This document shows positions 27,817 through 35,809 of a stretch of DNA of 64,000 nucleotides, in pieces. The translations under genes and the position numbers were made by a program. The DNA lies in assembly GCF_900188275.1 (NCBI RefSeq), contig NZ_FZNY01000004.1, forward strand, positions 1 to 64,000, in the 5' to 3' direction. Source of the DNA: Dokdonia pacifica. GTDB lineage: Bacteria; Bacteroidota; Bacteroidia; Flavobacteriales; Flavobacteriaceae. Within the stretch, counting starts at the first letter, position 1; each line of letters starts with the position of its first letter. The notes below the pieces were generated by a model. It was not told the DNA's origin and did no database searches. It worked only from the letters and a program-made list of their open reading frames with translations.

Positions 27817-28509
27817 TTATTCAAACATTTTATGATTTTTAGTCCAATATTCCGCTATAAAATCATATTTGCCTTTCCAATACCCTTGTTCTCTTTTTAT
27901 GTATTTTAATAATTTTTCGTCGTTTTTATTTACTTTGTAGATATAAATTCCGTTTATGTCATTTTCTAAACAACCTAATCCTTCTATTTTTCCTAACAAG
28001 GTTATATTCGTTTCCGTTAATTTATATAATTCACTTCCCCAATCATTATCTGCACATCCACTCCCGTGATAGGAATAATAAAAGTGTGATTTGTTTATTC
28101 TTTTCGAGTTTGGGTAACTATTGAAAGATTCCACGAACTCAAATTTATCGGTTTGAATATTAAATAAAAGTAATTCTTGGATTCCAGGTGTATTTGAAAC
28201 ATAATTCATTAAGATATCAGAATAACCATCTCCATTAAAATCAGAAAATTCAAAGTTAAAAGGATTGTCTTCATGACTATAAATAACTTTTCCATTTGAG
28301 TTTTTAATAGTGAATATTCCGGGGCGTTTTATACATGCCTCATATTCAATTCCATTTATGATTTGTTCTTTACAATCGAAATAAAATTTGTTTAATGTGT
28401 CAATTTCAGTTTGTTCGTCAAGTTTTTTGTCCAATTGATTTTTTTCTTTTTTACAAGAACTAAAAGAAATCAGACTAAATATTAATGCTATGATGAATGT
28501 TTGTTTCAA
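27817..28509 (-). CDS. Lipoprotein with integrin-like repeat, unknown function
   Basis: The 230-residue protein has a lipobox (SFSSC) and so is membrane-anchored. FEFSDFNGDGYSDILMNYVS (about residues 88-107) is an FG-GAP/VCBS-like calcium-binding turn (DFNGDGYSD), which suggests a beta-propeller fragment. The start is TTG at 28509; no ATG lies before the signal peptide. It begins right after an attC-like inverted repeat. Confidence 0.6.
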   Translation of the reverse strand: MKQTFIIALIFSLISFSSCKKEKNQLDKKLDEQTEIDTLNKFYFDCKEQIINGIEYEACIKRPGIFTIKNSNGKVIYSHEDNPFNFEFSDFNGDGYSDILMNYVSNTPGIQELLLFNIQTDKFEFVESFNSYPNSKRINKSHFYYSYHGSGCADNDWGSELYKLTETNITLLGKIEGLGCLENDINGIYIYKVNKNDEKLLKYIKREQGYWKGKYDFIAEYWTKNHKMFE

Positions 28510-28517
28510 ATGTTAGG

Positions 28518-28646
28518 TAACGGTATTGTATATGGCACGTTGCCATATTGTTTAGCTCATATTATTCAGTCGAGACTGAGTTTTATTTGTTGGGGAGATT
28601 TTAAAGTTAGCCAAATTTTGGCAATGTGCTATATACGTTGTTAGCG
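28518..28646. repeat. attC-like imperfect inverted repeat
   Basis: The left arm from TAACGGTATTGTATATGGCA (28518) and the right arm ending in GTGCTATATACGTTGTTAGCG (to 28646) are imperfect reverse complements, with TAAC and GTTA near the ends. Inside are TATGGCACGTTGCCATA (28531-28547) and GCCAAA-T-TTTGGC. The form recalls integron attC sites, but the end boxes do not match the strict attC consensus and no integrase is in the window. Confidence 0.5.
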
Positions 28647-28652
28647 TGCGTT

Positions 28653-29372
28653 TTACATCAATCCAGTTAGTTCATCAAGTCCGCCGCTGATGAGTCTTTT
28701 AAATAATTCTTTCTTTCCAGCTTCATAGAATTCACCTAATAATTTAATGCTTGACTTTCTAAGTCTTGCAAATATTTTACTGAATTCTGTGACTATTTTT
28801 TTCTTTGTGGTTTTTCCTAATTCTCCTCTTAATAACTTGATATCCTCAACAATTTCATTGATTTCTTCATTTTGTTTTGATTCAGGAAGTAATTTAACCT
28901 CCATATAATTCAAGTATTTGTCGATTAAAATCTGTTGCTCTGTTGAAAATGTTGAAGTGTTTGCGTCCTCATCAATTATTTCAAATTCAGAATAAAATTC
29001 TTCTTGATAATTTTTCAAGAATTCCTCTTCAGGAGTCAAGTGGCTTTTATCAAAAACTTTTAACCAACTTATCCATTGTTGAAATTCGCCAATTACTTGT
29101 TTTTCATTTAATCGCTTTACTAGGCTACTGTTACTGTTTTGGGAAGAAGGAGATACATCAATATTGAAAATGGGTGTATTGCCTGGAAATTCTAGTTTGA
29201 CTAATTCAAACTTAAAATTACTTGAACTATCATTATCGTCAAATCGAATTAATTTTTTTTCGTTGTACGTTTTTATTATTAGGCCATCATTATCAACTCC
29301 CAATTTTGATAGTTGAACATTTAATCTGTTCAATGACTGTAATTGTATTAATGGTAAATCTTTTTTATTCAT
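28653..29372 (-). CDS. Orphan protein of unknown function in cassette-like region
   Basis: The 239-residue soluble protein has no signal peptide. The N-terminal half is mixed strand and helix; the C-terminal half is helical and Lys/Glu-rich (EEINEIVEDIKLLRGELGKTTKKK, IKLLGEFYEAGKKELFKRLI). No known domain. It is the first of the three same-strand genes of this region, preceded by TAGTTAGCAT, similar to the ends of the inverted repeats. Confidence 0.5.
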   Translation of the reverse strand: MNKKDLPLIQLQSLNRLNVQLSKLGVDNDGLIIKTYNEKKLIRFDDNDSSSNFKFELVKLEFPGNTPIFNIDVSPSSQNSNSSLVKRLNEKQVIGEFQQWISWLKVFDKSHLTPEEEFLKNYQEEFYSEFEIIDEDANTSTFSTEQQILIDKYLNYMEVKLLPESKQNEEINEIVEDIKLLRGELGKTTKKKIVTEFSKIFARLRKSSIKLLGEFYEAGKKELFKRLISGGLDELTGLM

Positions 29373-29504
29373 TTGGTTTTAATGTATGCTAACTAGTGTA
29401 TATTATCACCCAAAATACTATAAAAATCATAACAGTCACATTTTTAAGTACTTTAATTCAATAATCAAAGCGTTAGTAGCCGTTAAAAACGACTCGATGT
29501 CACC

Positions 29505-29571
29505 TCGAGCGCAGTCGAGAGATCATTATAATCTTCACTATTTTTATGAAAAAGATCTCGACTGCGCTCGA
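29505..29571. repeat. Inverted repeat with 16-bp GC-rich arms
   Basis: TCGAGCGCAGTCGAGA (29505-29520) faces TCTCGACTGCGCTCGA (29556-29571), a perfect 16-bp match with 35 bases between. It stands out in GC from its AT-rich surroundings. Repeats of this type are scattered in Flavobacteriaceae genomes. Confidence 0.75.
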
Positions 29572-29589
29572 TCAGACTATAGAAATACA

Positions 29590-29622
29590 ATTTTACATCA
29601 GTACATTATGCTGATGTAAAAT
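29590..29622. repeat. Perfect 12-bp stem inverted repeat
   Basis: ATTTTACATCAG (29590-29601) pairs with CTGATGTAAAAT (29611-29622) around a 9-base loop. No gene ends here, so it is not an obvious terminator. Confidence 0.6.
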
Positions 29623-29748
29623 CACTCACTCACTTAGCTTTAGTAATATCTAAAAACGAGATAGAAGGTGATGGAGTGCTTTCGCTTTTTCTGCGAAAGT
29701 GTATCGAAATTACCAGCCCTTAAACTTTTAAAACAATTCATTACTTTT

Positions 29749-29920
29749 AAACCTGGATTATGCAATAGAACTTCGTCATGAGGATTGAAACTGCAATAAA
29801 ATATAGCATTTTCTTAGTTTTAGCATAGCATGGCTATGGTTAAACTTAAAAATGTAGTGCAGCGATATATTTTGCAGCAGTTTCAAGACAGAATAGATTT
29901 TCTATTGTATAATACGGGTT
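29749..29920. repeat. Long (about 170 bp) imperfect palindrome, MITE-like or structured RNA
   Basis: Three nested arm pairs share one centre near 29832: AACCTGGATTATGCAATAGA against the complement of the segment ending at 29920, TTGAAACTGC (29786-29795) against GCAGTTTCAA (29877-29886), and CATAGC/GCTATG (29824-29829, 29833-29838). It holds no ORF. The rest of 29373-29945 has no gene either, only the two inverted repeats listed above and a decayed palindromic repeat near 29676-29701. Confidence 0.65.
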
Positions 29921-29945
29921 AAACAACAATCTAAAACCAATTCAT

Positions 29946-30317
29946 ATGAAATTAGGAGCCTTTTCTAGTAGTTTGAGTGTGAAAGACATTCATAAATCCA
30001 AAGCCTTTTATGAGCATTTAGGATTTGAAGTATTTGCAGGAGATATAGAACGTAAATACCTTATTATGAAAAACGGCAATGCACTTATCGGGCTTTTTGA
30101 AGGCATGTTTGAAAACAATATTCTGACATTTAATCCAGGATGGGATGAAAGTGCAAATCCACTAAATAATTTTGATGACGTACGAACCATTCAAAAACAT
30201 CTTAAAGAAAAAGGAATTGCCTTAGAGCGTGAAGCAGAAGAAACCACCACTGGACCTGCCAGTATCGTATTGATGGACCCAGATGGAAATGCTATTCTCA
30301 TTGATCAGCATGTGTAA
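29946..30317 (+). CDS. VOC (glyoxalase/bleomycin resistance fold) family protein
   Basis: The 123-residue protein shows the paired beta-alpha-beta-beta-beta modules of the VOC superfamily: SLSVKDIHKSKAFYEHLGFEVF in the first half and TTTGPASIVLMDPDGNAILIDQH at the end, with an EREAEE segment between. Possible metal ligands are the final Asp/His region, but the enzyme or binding role cannot be set from sequence. It stands alone. Confidence 0.85.
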   Translation: MKLGAFSSSLSVKDIHKSKAFYEHLGFEVFAGDIERKYLIMKNGNALIGLFEGMFENNILTFNPGWDESANPLNNFDDVRTIQKHLKEKGIALEREAEETTTGPASIVLMDPDGNAILIDQHV

Positions 30318-30687
30318 AACTTCATTTTCATTCCCGCGAAGACGGGAATCTTATTTTAGTTTTAACCAAAGCGGGAATCTATAGTCGGAAATGAAAAAAG
30401 AAAATAAAATATTTTTGAACGAATGAATATACCTTAGCTTGACTATTGCCATCATTTAAAAGCAAGAGTGATGTTTTTAAATTTAAATAGAAATTCGGCA
30501 TTCGAAAAGTTGTCGTAAAATTTGAAGTGAAGATTCTGTAAAATTTCAGACTGTTTGAGCATAGCGAGTTTCTGAAATTTAGGAATAGAACGATAAATTT
30601 AGACAAAGTTTCGCCAGCCTAGACTTTTTGTTTCTTTTTTGGCAATGAAAAAAGAAAAGAATGATTAATCATAATTAAAAAAACAGA
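30318..30687. other. Intergenic region with repeat remnants
   Basis: It holds a hairpin ATTCCCGCGAAGACGGGAAT (30330-30349) just after the VOC gene, a probable terminator of a widespread repeat type, and a decayed dispersed repeat. The latter shows as stop-interrupted reading and as mirrored GAAATGAAAAAAGAAAA near 30388 and CAATGAAAAAAGAAAAG near 30643. The minus-strand frame at 30379-30606 is not a gene. Confidence 0.55.
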
Positions 30688-31689
30688 TTGGATAGTTTAA
30701 CACAAGTCGTTTTAGGAGCAGCCGTTGGAGAAGCGGTATTAGGAAAGAAAGTAGGAAAAAGGGCTATGCTTTGGGGAGCCATTGCAGGCACTATTCCTGA
30801 TCTAGATGTTGCGGCACGCTTTCTTACAGATACCATCACTGCCACCGAAATGCATCGAGGATTTAGTCATTCTATTCTCTTTTCAGTTATAATGGCACCC
30901 ATATTAGGTTGGCTCGTTCATCAAATTAAAAAACGAGATGATGTGGGCTGGCAAGGCTGGGCAAAACTCTTTTTCTGGGGATTATTTACACATCCTTTAT
31001 TAGATGCATTTACCACTTGGGGAACACAATTATTCTGGCCTTTTGATTGGCGTCTTGCGTTCAATAATATTTTTGTGATAGACCCATTATATACCCTCCC
31101 ATTTCTTATATGCCTTATCATAGCAGCGTTTATGAAGAAGGGTACGCTTTCGCGAAAGCGTATAAATAACCTTGGTATATATTTGAGTACAGGTTATCTG
31201 GTCGTGACATTATTTTTAAAATGGGCAGCACACACACAAATTACAGAGGCATTAGAAGAACAACAAATTGCCTATTCAAAAGTATCCACACGTCCAGCAC
31301 CGATGAACACCATTTTGTGGAATGCCAATGTAGATGCGGGAGATCACTATTTGATAGGGGATTATTCCTTTTTTGATTCAAAACCTGTTTCCTTTACAGC
31401 CTATCCCAAAAAACGAGAAGCATCTAAAGAACTAGCGTCCAGAGATGAGGTGCAACGTCTTATCAATATATCTGAAGGATGGTATATTCTAGAACAAGAA
31501 AACGGACAATGGATCTATAATGATTTGCGTTTTGGCTTAATCTCTATTGATCCAGCGCGTCCTCAGTTTGTATTTCGGTATGTATTAGAAGAAAAAGAAG
31601 GAGTGATTACCGCTACTGAAGATCGCCCTAATATGGAAAATACCGATGCCGTTTTTGGCAAACTTTGGGAGCGTATTTTAGGGAATTAA
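30688..31689 (+). CDS. YdjM-type membrane-bound metal-dependent hydrolase
   Basis: The 333-residue protein fits PF04307: MDSLTQVVLGAAVGEAVLG start, GAIAGTIPDLDV, EMHRGFSHSILF (His ligands), WAKLFFWGLFTHPLLDAFTTWGT. It has four or five membrane helices and a C-terminal soluble domain (about 210-333). The start is TTG at 30688, which matches the normal N-terminus. A palindromic repeat encodes GTLSRKRINN between membrane part and tail. E. coli YdjM is LexA-regulated; here no LexA box is seen. Confidence 0.88.
   Translation: MDSLTQVVLGAAVGEAVLGKKVGKRAMLWGAIAGTIPDLDVAARFLTDTITATEMHRGFSHSILFSVIMAPILGWLVHQIKKRDDVGWQGWAKLFFWGLFTHPLLDAFTTWGTQLFWPFDWRLAFNNIFVIDPLYTLPFLICLIIAAFMKKGTLSRKRINNLGIYLSTGYLVVTLFLKWAAHTQITEALEEQQIAYSKVSTRPAPMNTILWNANVDAGDHYLIGDYSFFDSKPVSFTAYPKKREASKELASRDEVQRLINISEGWYILEQENGQWIYNDLRFGLISIDPARPQFVFRYVLEEKEGVITATEDRPNMENTDAVFGKLWERILGN
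31143..31164. repeat. Palindromic repeat, copy 6 (inside ydjM-like gene, LSRK frame)
   Basis: TACGCTTTCGCGAAAGCGTA (31143-31162) is read as T-L-S-R-K-R-I, on the soluble side after a membrane helix. Confidence 0.9.
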
Positions 31690-31711
31690 TCATTTGGTTA
31701 TAACAAAAGAA

Positions 31712-31731
31712 GGCTGCCCTTTCGGACAGCC
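31712..31731. terminator. Bidirectional hairpin between convergent genes
   Basis: GGCTGCCC and GGACAGCC pair around TTTC with one mismatch. It lies between the YdjM-like gene and the convergent lipoprotein gene; an AAAGAAGG/CCTAAAATC context gives only a weak T-run. Confidence 0.65.
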
Positions 31732-31778
31732 CCCTAAAATCAAAAATTACTCTTTTTAATGAATAATACCTTGATATA

Positions 31779-33107
31779 TTATTCGTTTCTTGGTGCTCCA
31801 ATTTGAGTTCCAATTACACTTGCATCTGGTTGTGTAATTACTGGACAGTTTATAATCGCTCCTGTTGCTGTCAATAAGTTGGATAAAGAGTTTGCCAATG
31901 GACCAGGATTTGAATTTCCTCTAAAAGGAATTAAGGTACCGTCTTCTAAAAGATCATTAATCTGATCAAAACTTGTTAATATTACGCGCTCTTCTGCTGG
32001 TACTGTAAACTCAGTGATATGTGCATCCCACATTGGTGCATAACGTGTATCACTTGGGTCAATTGGAAAGGTATTTGTAGGATCATTTACTTGACGATCA
32101 CTTATAGAAGCAGTATTTAAACCTTGAAATCCTTGTGGGTTATTAGCATCTGGTGTGATTCCATTTGCTGTTGGGCTAAAAGGTAACATAGACCCTCCTG
32201 GAAATAAACCAAAAGCAGGTAAGTTATTTAATTTAGGCGCATACACTCCTAACTCAATCGTTGCCGGTCCTGGATCTGATGTATCTGTTACAATGTGGAA
32301 GTAGTATGGTTGACCATCATGCCATCCATCTAAAAGTTGCATTACTACAGATGCTTGATCTATCGCTAAGTTTGGATTGTTTAAATCATCTTCATCAGCT
32401 TGACTATTTCCATTTGGATTTGGAATTCTATCGTGTATTCCTGTACTGTTCGCTACTAATTGTGCATTGATCACAATATTACTATCTGGTAATACTACAT
32501 ATGAAGACCAGTTTGCATCGGCAATTGCTCCAGGATTTACTTCAGCAGGAGGGAATCCCACCAAAGCTCCATCTGCAGATGCTGCTCCAGGTGTTAAACT
32601 TCTTGTAGGAGAAAAATCTACAGACCCTTCAAAAATAAGTCTTCCATCTTCTGTCCATTCAGAATTTTGCTCTCCACCAGAACCAATTGCTTCTGCCATT
32701 CTAGGCGCATAAATAATTCCAAGTTCTCTTGCAAAATCTTCGTCAGAAGCTTCTGTAATCACATAATATCCTTCTCTACGTTCTCCACTAGGAAGTGTTT
32801 CCCATCCTTGAAACATTGGGAATCTTGCTGTAGGACCTGCGGGTACTACATTTCTATCTACACGGAAATCTATTCCTAAAATACTTGGTAAAAATACGTT
32901 TTGTGCTTCTGTAAAACTCAGTGCAGGATTGTCTACGTCAAAAGGAGTTCCTCCATCTGCTGCAATACTGTTTAATAATAAACTTGCGGCTGTTGGCGCA
33001 TCTGCTGGAGGGTTTTCACCTCCAGGAGTTGAGTTGTTATCGTCAGAACTACAGCTCGTAATAAATACGGCTCCAGCTACCATTAGTGTGTATATAATCT
33101 TTTTCAT
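31779..33107 (-). CDS. Large lipoprotein of unknown function
   Basis: The 442-residue protein has a lipobox (FITSC) followed by SSDDNNSTPG, the Ser/Asp-rich tether usual for surface lipoproteins in Bacteroidota. The mature part has many Pro, Asn and Asp residues and strand-forming segments (WSSYVVLPDSNIVINAQLV, PYYFHIVTDTSDPG, AHITEFTVPAEERVILTSFD). No domain recognised. It stands alone with long flanks, between ydjM-like and the hydroxyproline regulator. Confidence 0.65.
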   Translation of the reverse strand: MKKIIYTLMVAGAVFITSCSSDDNNSTPGGENPPADAPTAASLLLNSIAADGGTPFDVDNPALSFTEAQNVFLPSILGIDFRVDRNVVPAGPTARFPMFQGWETLPSGERREGYYVITEASDEDFARELGIIYAPRMAEAIGSGGEQNSEWTEDGRLIFEGSVDFSPTRSLTPGAASADGALVGFPPAEVNPGAIADANWSSYVVLPDSNIVINAQLVANSTGIHDRIPNPNGNSQADEDDLNNPNLAIDQASVVMQLLDGWHDGQPYYFHIVTDTSDPGPATIELGVYAPKLNNLPAFGLFPGGSMLPFSPTANGITPDANNPQGFQGLNTASISDRQVNDPTNTFPIDPSDTRYAPMWDAHITEFTVPAEERVILTSFDQINDLLEDGTLIPFRGNSNPGPLANSLSNLLTATGAIINCPVITQPDASVIGTQIGAPRNE

Positions 33108-33549
33108 GATTTTGTGTTTAATTAATTTTTTTCTGTTTATTTTTTTTCTGTATTAGGTTTGTTTGAAAATAATGAGCGCTTTATTTTTAATACATCGGTT
33201 TAGACTTTCCGAATAAGTCATACTTTCTTTCATATTTCAAGAATTGTAATAAAAAGGAAGTTTTTCATATGGTTGATACCTACGCTTTTTTAGCTTTAAA
33301 AAAGATGTAAGTGCTTGTTATACTGCACTTTTTAATTTTTTGACATGTTTCAGAAAGAAAATGTTAAAAAATATAATTAAGGTAATACTGGTAAGAATTG
33401 GTAGAAAAAAAATGTAATGGGTCTTACACAAAACACTCATTTTTAGACTTATAATGGTATAAGAAAAACTTATAGTTGTCTAATTATTGATAGTTTTATT
33501 GAATGTGCAAGTTATGCAACTTTCAAAATAGGATGTATTTGAGTCTTTT
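33108..33549. other. Intergenic region, 442 bases
   Basis: It is AT-rich with poly-T stretches near 33120-33150. It must hold the promoter of the lipoprotein gene (minus strand). I see no gene, hairpin or repeat of note. Confidence 0.5.
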
Positions 33550-34380
33550 TTATGGATAGGAAACTCTATATATAGAAGGACTTACTTTTTTGTGATATTT
33601 AAATTTTCTATTAAAATGCGATAAGGTTTGAAATCCTGAAAGCTCAGCAATCGCTGCAATAGATAATTCTGGATTTTCTTTTAATAGTGTACATGCTTTG
33701 GTAATTCGTATTTCAGTTAAGAATTGAAAATACGTTTTGTTCGTTCGCTTTTTAAAATATTTACAAAACCCATTGGTGCTCATTGCGGCTATATGAGCAA
33801 TATCTTCTAACTGTATAGGATTTGAAAAATGCTGTAAGGAGTATTCAAAAATACGATGTAACTTTTTTCCATCAGCTTCAGATATGTTTTTGGGATATAC
33901 AAAAGTAGAGAGAGGCGTGTAGGCACTTTTAGTGAGTAATTGTATCAGTAACAAAAAGTGAGCTAATCGAGACAAGCCTTCTTGTTGTGCTATGGCATCA
34001 AATATAGTAACGAGTTCTTGCGTTGCTGTTGTTTTGAATCCCGCTTTCGCGAAAGCGTAAAATTCCTGAACCCCTTTTCCTTCATCCAAATCTAGAAACG
34101 AATCACCAAAGGATGTCGGATTAAAGAAAACCGTATGCATTAATGCATCTGTAGCTTCACTTCTAAAAACATGGGGTTGTTGCCCGCCAATTACAAAAAC
34201 ATCCCCTTTCTGAAAATGATGTATAGTGTCTGCAATGAGTAAAGTACCATTCCCTTGTAAGATATGACTAATCTGAAGCTCTTGATGTTGGTGTAATTGC
34301 CCATAAAATTCTCCAGCATCTATCTGAAAAATAATAGCCGTATTACTAGGTTTCGGTATTTTAAAAGGCAATACTTTCAT
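33550..34380 (-). CDS. AraC family regulator, probably of hydroxyproline catabolism
   Basis: The 276-residue protein has an N-terminal cupin sensor (GQLHQHQELQISHILQGNGTL, GDVFVIGGQQPHVF) and a C-terminal AraC DNA-binding domain with two HTHs (LEDIAHIAAMSTNGFCKYFKKRTNKTYFQFL and IAAIAELSGFQTLSHFNRKFKYHKKVSPSIYR). It is divergent from the catabolic operon, and a pair of 21-bp-spaced direct repeats lies between. The ligand is probably a pathway intermediate. A palindromic repeat encodes AFAKA (109-113) in the linker. Confidence 0.85.
   Translation of the reverse strand: MKVLPFKIPKPSNTAIIFQIDAGEFYGQLHQHQELQISHILQGNGTLLIADTIHHFQKGDVFVIGGQQPHVFRSEATDALMHTVFFNPTSFGDSFLDLDEGKGVQEFYAFAKAGFKTTATQELVTIFDAIAQQEGLSRLAHFLLLIQLLTKSAYTPLSTFVYPKNISEADGKKLHRIFEYSLQHFSNPIQLEDIAHIAAMSTNGFCKYFKKRTNKTYFQFLTEIRITKACTLLKENPELSIAAIAELSGFQTLSHFNRKFKYHKKVSPSIYRVSYP
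34042..34059. repeat. Palindromic repeat, copy 7 (inside AraC gene, AFAKA frame)
   Basis: CGCTTTCGCGAAAGCGTA is read on the minus strand as YAFAKAG, in the linker between cupin and HTH parts. Confidence 0.85.
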
Positions 34381-34430
34381 GCTTCAAAGATACTTTATTG
34401 TTTCAAAATGAGTAATTAATTAATAAAAAT

Positions 34431-34463
34431 GGATAATATTGACATAGTATTGGATAATTGACA
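34431..34463. promoter_or_regulatory. Putative AraC-type operator (direct repeats)
   Basis: GGATAAT at 34431-34437 and 34452-34458, each followed closely by TTGACA-like sequence (TGACA at 34440 and 34459), form direct repeats about 21 bp apart, two helical turns. AraC proteins bind such pairs. The site lies between the regulator and the operon promoter. Binding is inferred. Confidence 0.5.
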
Positions 34464-34516
34464 CATTATCGATAGCAGTAATCTATAGTATTTTTAACCT
34501 CAAATTTGGAAGTCTT

Positions 34517-34550
34517 TTTTGATAGTATAAGACAATACCGTATAACTTTA
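34517..34550 (+). promoter_or_regulatory. Candidate promoter of the hydroxyproline operon
   Basis: TTTTG (34517-34521) and TAACTTTA (34543-34550, one mismatch to TAnnTTTG) are 21 bases apart, close to the Bacteroidota -33/-7 spacing, and 11 bases before the start codon. Confidence 0.4.
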
Positions 34551-34561
34551 GAAATTTACAT

Positions 34562-35476
34562 ATGTCAATTCAATGGAAAGGAGTGATGCCAGCCGTCACC
34601 ACAAAATTTACAGAACAGGATACCTTAGATCTTGATATGTTTGCTGTAAACATTAATGCACAATTAGAAGCAGGCGTACATGGAATTGTATTAGGAGGTA
34701 CCTTAGGAGAAGCCAGTACTTTGAGTGATGCAGAAAAAAGCACCTTAACTCAGGAAACTGTAAAATTGGTAGATGGGAAGGTGCCTGTACTTATTAATAT
34801 TGCAGAACAAACTACAAAAGGAGCCATTGCTGCAGCACATACTGCAGAAAGAGATGGCGCTACGGGGTTAATGATGTTGCCACCTATGCGTTATAAAGCA
34901 GGAGATGCCGAAGTAGTTGCATATTTTAAAGCCGTTGCTGAAAGCACATCATTACCTATTATGGTGTACAATAATCCGGTAGATTATAAAATAGAAGTGA
35001 CATTAGATATGTTTGATCAATTATTAGCGTGTGATAACATAGAAGCTGTTAAAGAATCTACCAGAGATATTTCGAATGTAACGCGTATTAAAAATGCATT
35101 TGGCGACCGATTAAAAATAATGACCGGTGTAGATACTTTAGCATTAGAATCCCTCCTTATGGGAGCCGATGGTTGGATAGCAGGACTCGTAGATGCATTC
35201 CCAGCAGAAACGGTAGCTATCTATGAATTGCAAAAAGCAGGACGTATTCAAGAAGCTATTGCTATATATCGTTGGTTTTTACCCTTGCTAGAGTTAGATA
35301 TAAATCCGAAATTAGTACAGAATATAAAATTAGCAGAGGTTCACACAGGAATCGGTACAGAACATGTAAGAGCTCCAAGATTACCATTGTCAGGAGAAGA
35401 AAGAGCACATGTACTAGAAGTGATTAAAAAAGGACTAGAAAGTAGACCTACCTTACCTGATTATAAGAACTTATAA
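34562..35476 (+). CDS. Dihydrodipicolinate synthase family protein, likely 1-pyrroline-4-hydroxy-2-carboxylate deaminase
   Basis: The 304-residue TIM-barrel aldolase-family protein has Y136 in MVYNNP and the Schiff-base lysine K164 in EAVKEST, plus GGTLGEASTLS. With an epimerase, an FAD oxidase and a semialdehyde dehydrogenase nearby, the best role is the deaminating dehydration of 1-pyrroline-4-hydroxy-2-carboxylate to 2-oxoglutarate semialdehyde. Lysine synthesis or N-acetylneuraminate lyase would not fit the neighbours. It is first in the operon. Confidence 0.8.
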   Translation: MSIQWKGVMPAVTTKFTEQDTLDLDMFAVNINAQLEAGVHGIVLGGTLGEASTLSDAEKSTLTQETVKLVDGKVPVLINIAEQTTKGAIAAAHTAERDGATGLMMLPPMRYKAGDAEVVAYFKAVAESTSLPIMVYNNPVDYKIEVTLDMFDQLLACDNIEAVKESTRDISNVTRIKNAFGDRLKIMTGVDTLALESLLMGADGWIAGLVDAFPAETVAIYELQKAGRIQEAIAIYRWFLPLLELDINPKLVQNIKLAEVHTGIGTEHVRAPRLPLSGEERAHVLEVIKKGLESRPTLPDYKNL

Positions 35477-35486
35477 AACCACACAG

Positions 35487-35756
35487 ATGTTAGAAATACG
35501 ACCTTCTTGTGAGCATTGTGATACACCACTTCCGTATGATGCAACCAATGCTATGATCTGTACTTTTGAATGTACCTTTTGTAGTGATTGTGTTGAAAAT
35601 ATATTACAAGAAGTATGTCCTAATTGTGGAGGTGGTTTTGAAAAAAGACCCATACGACCTGCTTCGTTACTAGAAAAGTATCCAGTATCTACAAAAAAGG
35701 TTCATAAACCTGTAGATATTGAAAAGCATTTAGAAAGAATCAAGAAGCAAGAATAA
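35487..35756 (+). CDS. DUF1272 zinc-binding protein
   Basis: The 89-residue protein starts MLEIRPSCEHCDTPLP and has four CxxC-type pairs (CEHC, CTFCSDC, CPNCGGGF) as in DUF1272, a small zinc-ribbon family often found with amino-acid catabolic genes. It lies 10 bases after the deaminase gene and 53 before the dehydrogenase gene. Function unknown; perhaps a regulator or metal-binding helper. Confidence 0.88.
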   Translation: MLEIRPSCEHCDTPLPYDATNAMICTFECTFCSDCVENILQEVCPNCGGGFEKRPIRPASLLEKYPVSTKKVHKPVDIEKHLERIKKQE

Positions 35757-35809
35757 TCTTAGAATGAGTGTAAAGCTATTTATTCATTAAAAATTTAATC
35801 ATTCATACA

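Noticed and set aside
28518-28646. Bona fide integron attC site
   Set aside because: The end boxes do not match RYYYAAC/GTTRRRY and no integrase is in the window; kept only as attC-like.
30379-30606. Minus-strand frame of 75 codons
   Set aside because: It lies in a decayed dispersed repeat with Phe/Asn-rich reading; not a gene.
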